Source: Methylocystaceae bacterium (GTDB lineage Bacteria; Pseudomonadota; Alphaproteobacteria; Rhizobiales; Beijerinckiaceae). From it: a DNA stretch of 6,470 nt. Every line of letters begins with the position of its first letter. Position 1 is the stretch's first letter. Below are positions 5,379 to 6,470 of the stretch, in pieces. Where the stretch lies: NCBI GenBank assembly GCA_003152255.1, contig PLZT01000425.1:1-6470 (forward strand), in the 5' to 3' direction. The notes under the pieces were generated by a model. It was not told the DNA's origin, did not search any database, and saw only the letters and a list, made by a program, of their open reading frames with translations. The translations under genes and the position numbers were made by a program.

Positions 5379-6470
5379 TCAAGGGTAGAGGCCGCGTTCT
5401 TCGTGGGCCGTGAGGATGCGCTCGCGGGCGACCACGAACGCGGCTGTGCGCAGGGAAACGCCGCGTCGTTCCGAGGTGTGCCAAATCTGTTCGAGGGCGT
5501 CGAGAACGATTTTTTCGAGGCGCTGATTGATCTCGTCCTCGGTCCAAAAATAGCTGGCGAAATCCTGCACCCACTCGAAATAGCTTACCGTCACGCCGCC
5601 AGAATTGCAGATTACATCCGGAACGACGACGATCCCCCGTGAACCGAGAATATCGTCGGCCTCGGGAAGGGTTGGACCATTGGCGCCTTCGAGCACCAGG
5701 CGGGCGCGCAGCCGCTCGGCGCGCGCGACAGTTATTTGCCCCTCGAGCGCCGCGGGGATCATAACGTCGCAGGGCGCATCCCAAAAAGCCTCCGGATCCA
5801 GACTGTCGGCGCCTGGAAAGCCGCCGATAGTGTGGTGACGCTGGACATGGTCGGCGAGCGCGGCGATCGGCAACCCTTGGGCGTTGAAGATCGCGCCGCC
5901 AGAATCTTGCGCCGCGACGATCAGGGCGCCTGCCTTCGCAAATAATTCCGCTGTCGTGGAGCCGACATTGCCGAACCCCTGAATGGCGACGCGGGCGCCC
6001 CCGATCGGCATGTTCAAGCGCCGCATCGCCTCGCACCCAATGACGAAAACGCCGCGCCCGGTGGCCTTGACCCGGCCGAGCGAACCGCTGAGATGGACTG
6101 GCTTTCCCGTGACGACGCCCGGACTCGCGAGCCCGGTGTTCATCGAATAGGTGTCCATCATCCAGGCCATGATTCTTTCGTCGGTGTTGACGTCGGGCGC
6201 GGGAATGTCCTTGTCCGGGCCGATGACAATGCCGATCTCGCTGGTGTAGCGCCGCGTGAGGCGTTCGAGTTCGGGTTCGGACAGCCGGCGCGGATCCACG
6301 CGCACGCCGCCCTTGGCGCCGCCGAAAGGCACGCCGATGACGGCGTTCTTGACGCTCATCCAACCGGCCAGGGCCATCACTTCGGACAGGGTTACCTGCT
6401 GATGGAAGCGCACGCCGCCCTTGCCCGGACCGCGCGAGGTATTGTGCTGCACGCGATAGCCCTCGAAGTG
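5379..6470 (-). CDS. Glutamate dehydrogenase (Glu/Leu/Phe/Val dehydrogenase family), N-terminus beyond the right edge
   Basis: The enzyme interconverts glutamate with 2-oxoglutarate and ammonium using NAD(P). The frame is open to the window edge and starts inside the conserved [19 protein letters not shown]. About 50-60 of the usual 410-430 residues are missing, so the GTG at 6452 is an internal Val codon and not the start. In the visible 363 residues, the three conserved active-site lysines are Lys18 (GKGGVRF), Lys41 (SVKNAV) and Lys53 (PFGGAKGG). The catalytic Asp lies in DIPAPDVNT, most likely Asp93. The Rossmann motif is GFGNVG (165-170), and Ser296 in [10 protein letters not shown] is the serine typical of glutamate rather than leucine or valine dehydrogenases. 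It resembles the RocG/GudB-type enzymes more than the E. coli GdhA type. Coenzyme preference cannot be read securely. It converges on the aminotransferase and could recycle the glutamate that enzyme makes, although it is a separate transcription unit. Confidence 0.93.
   Translation of the reverse strand, partial: HFEGYRVQHNTSRGPGKGGVRFHQQVTLSEVMALAGWMSVKNAVIGVPFGGAKGGVRVDPRRLSEPELERLTRRYTSEIGIVIGPDKDIPAPDVNTDERIMAWMMDTYSMNTGLASPGVVTGKPVHLSGSLGRVKATGRGVFVIGCEAMRRLNMPIGGARVAIQGFGNVGSTTAELFAKAGALIVAAQDSGGAIFNAQGLPIAALADHVQRHHTIGGFPGADSLDPEAFWDAPCDVMIPAALEGQITVARAERLRARLVLEGANGPTLPEADDILGSRGIVVVPDVICNSGGVTVSYFEWVQDFASYFWTEDEINQRLEKIVLDALEQIWHTSERRGVSLRTAAFVVARERILTAHEERGLYP

Noticed and set aside
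5224..6363. A 379-codon open frame on the minus strand
   Set aside because: It is a shifted-frame shadow of glutamate dehydrogenase. It extends past the real stop only because GC-rich DNA has few stop codons.
1..6470. CRISPR arrays, tRNA or rRNA genes, toxin-antitoxin or phage-defence genes
   Set aside because: No regularly spaced repeats, RNA gene signatures or defence-type domains were seen. Apart from short gaps and the IS end, the window is filled by metabolic enzymes.

Overview
The window is GC-rich. It uses GTG as well as ATG starts, and every open frame throws long arginine-rich shadows in the other frames. Codon use and gene families fit an alphaproteobacterium, possibly Rhizobiales or a methylotroph, but no marker gene here proves that. 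The genes are mostly catabolic amino-acid enzymes. I see no RNA gene, CRISPR array or phage gene.

Layout, left to right. (a) 1-155, minus: one end of an IS630-type insertion sequence, with the first 23 codons of its transposase running off the left edge. (b) 100-744, minus: an SDR-type L-threonine 3-dehydrogenase that loses its own sequence after about residue 195, where the IS begins at a TA-TA junction. (c) 805-2277, minus: a 2-oxoadipate dioxygenase/decarboxylase of the HglS/YdcJ (DUF1338) family. (d) 2335-3888, minus: an ALDH7/antiquitin-type alpha-aminoadipate semialdehyde dehydrogenase. (e) 3889-3982: a short divergent promoter region. (f) 3983-5257, plus: an ornithine aminotransferase-type class III aminotransferase. 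(g) 5258-5378: a convergent gap with a small hairpin. (h) 5379-6470, minus: a hexameric-type glutamate dehydrogenase lacking its N-terminus at the right edge.

Read together, genes c, d, f and h look like a lysine or 2-aminoadipate degradation module. An omega-aminotransferase would make the semialdehyde (or its cyclic form, P6C), ALDH7 would oxidise it to 2-aminoadipate, and HglS would convert 2-oxoadipate to D-2-hydroxyglutarate. Glutamate dehydrogenase would recycle the glutamate formed by transamination. The step from 2-aminoadipate to 2-oxoadipate and the D-2-hydroxyglutarate dehydrogenase are not in the window. The enzyme families are recognised with confidence; the joint pathway, and lysine as substrate of the aminotransferase, are inferences. 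The ALDH, hglS and threonine dehydrogenase genes are co-directional with gaps of about 57 and 60 bases, so they are probably one operon whose last gene has been broken by the IS.
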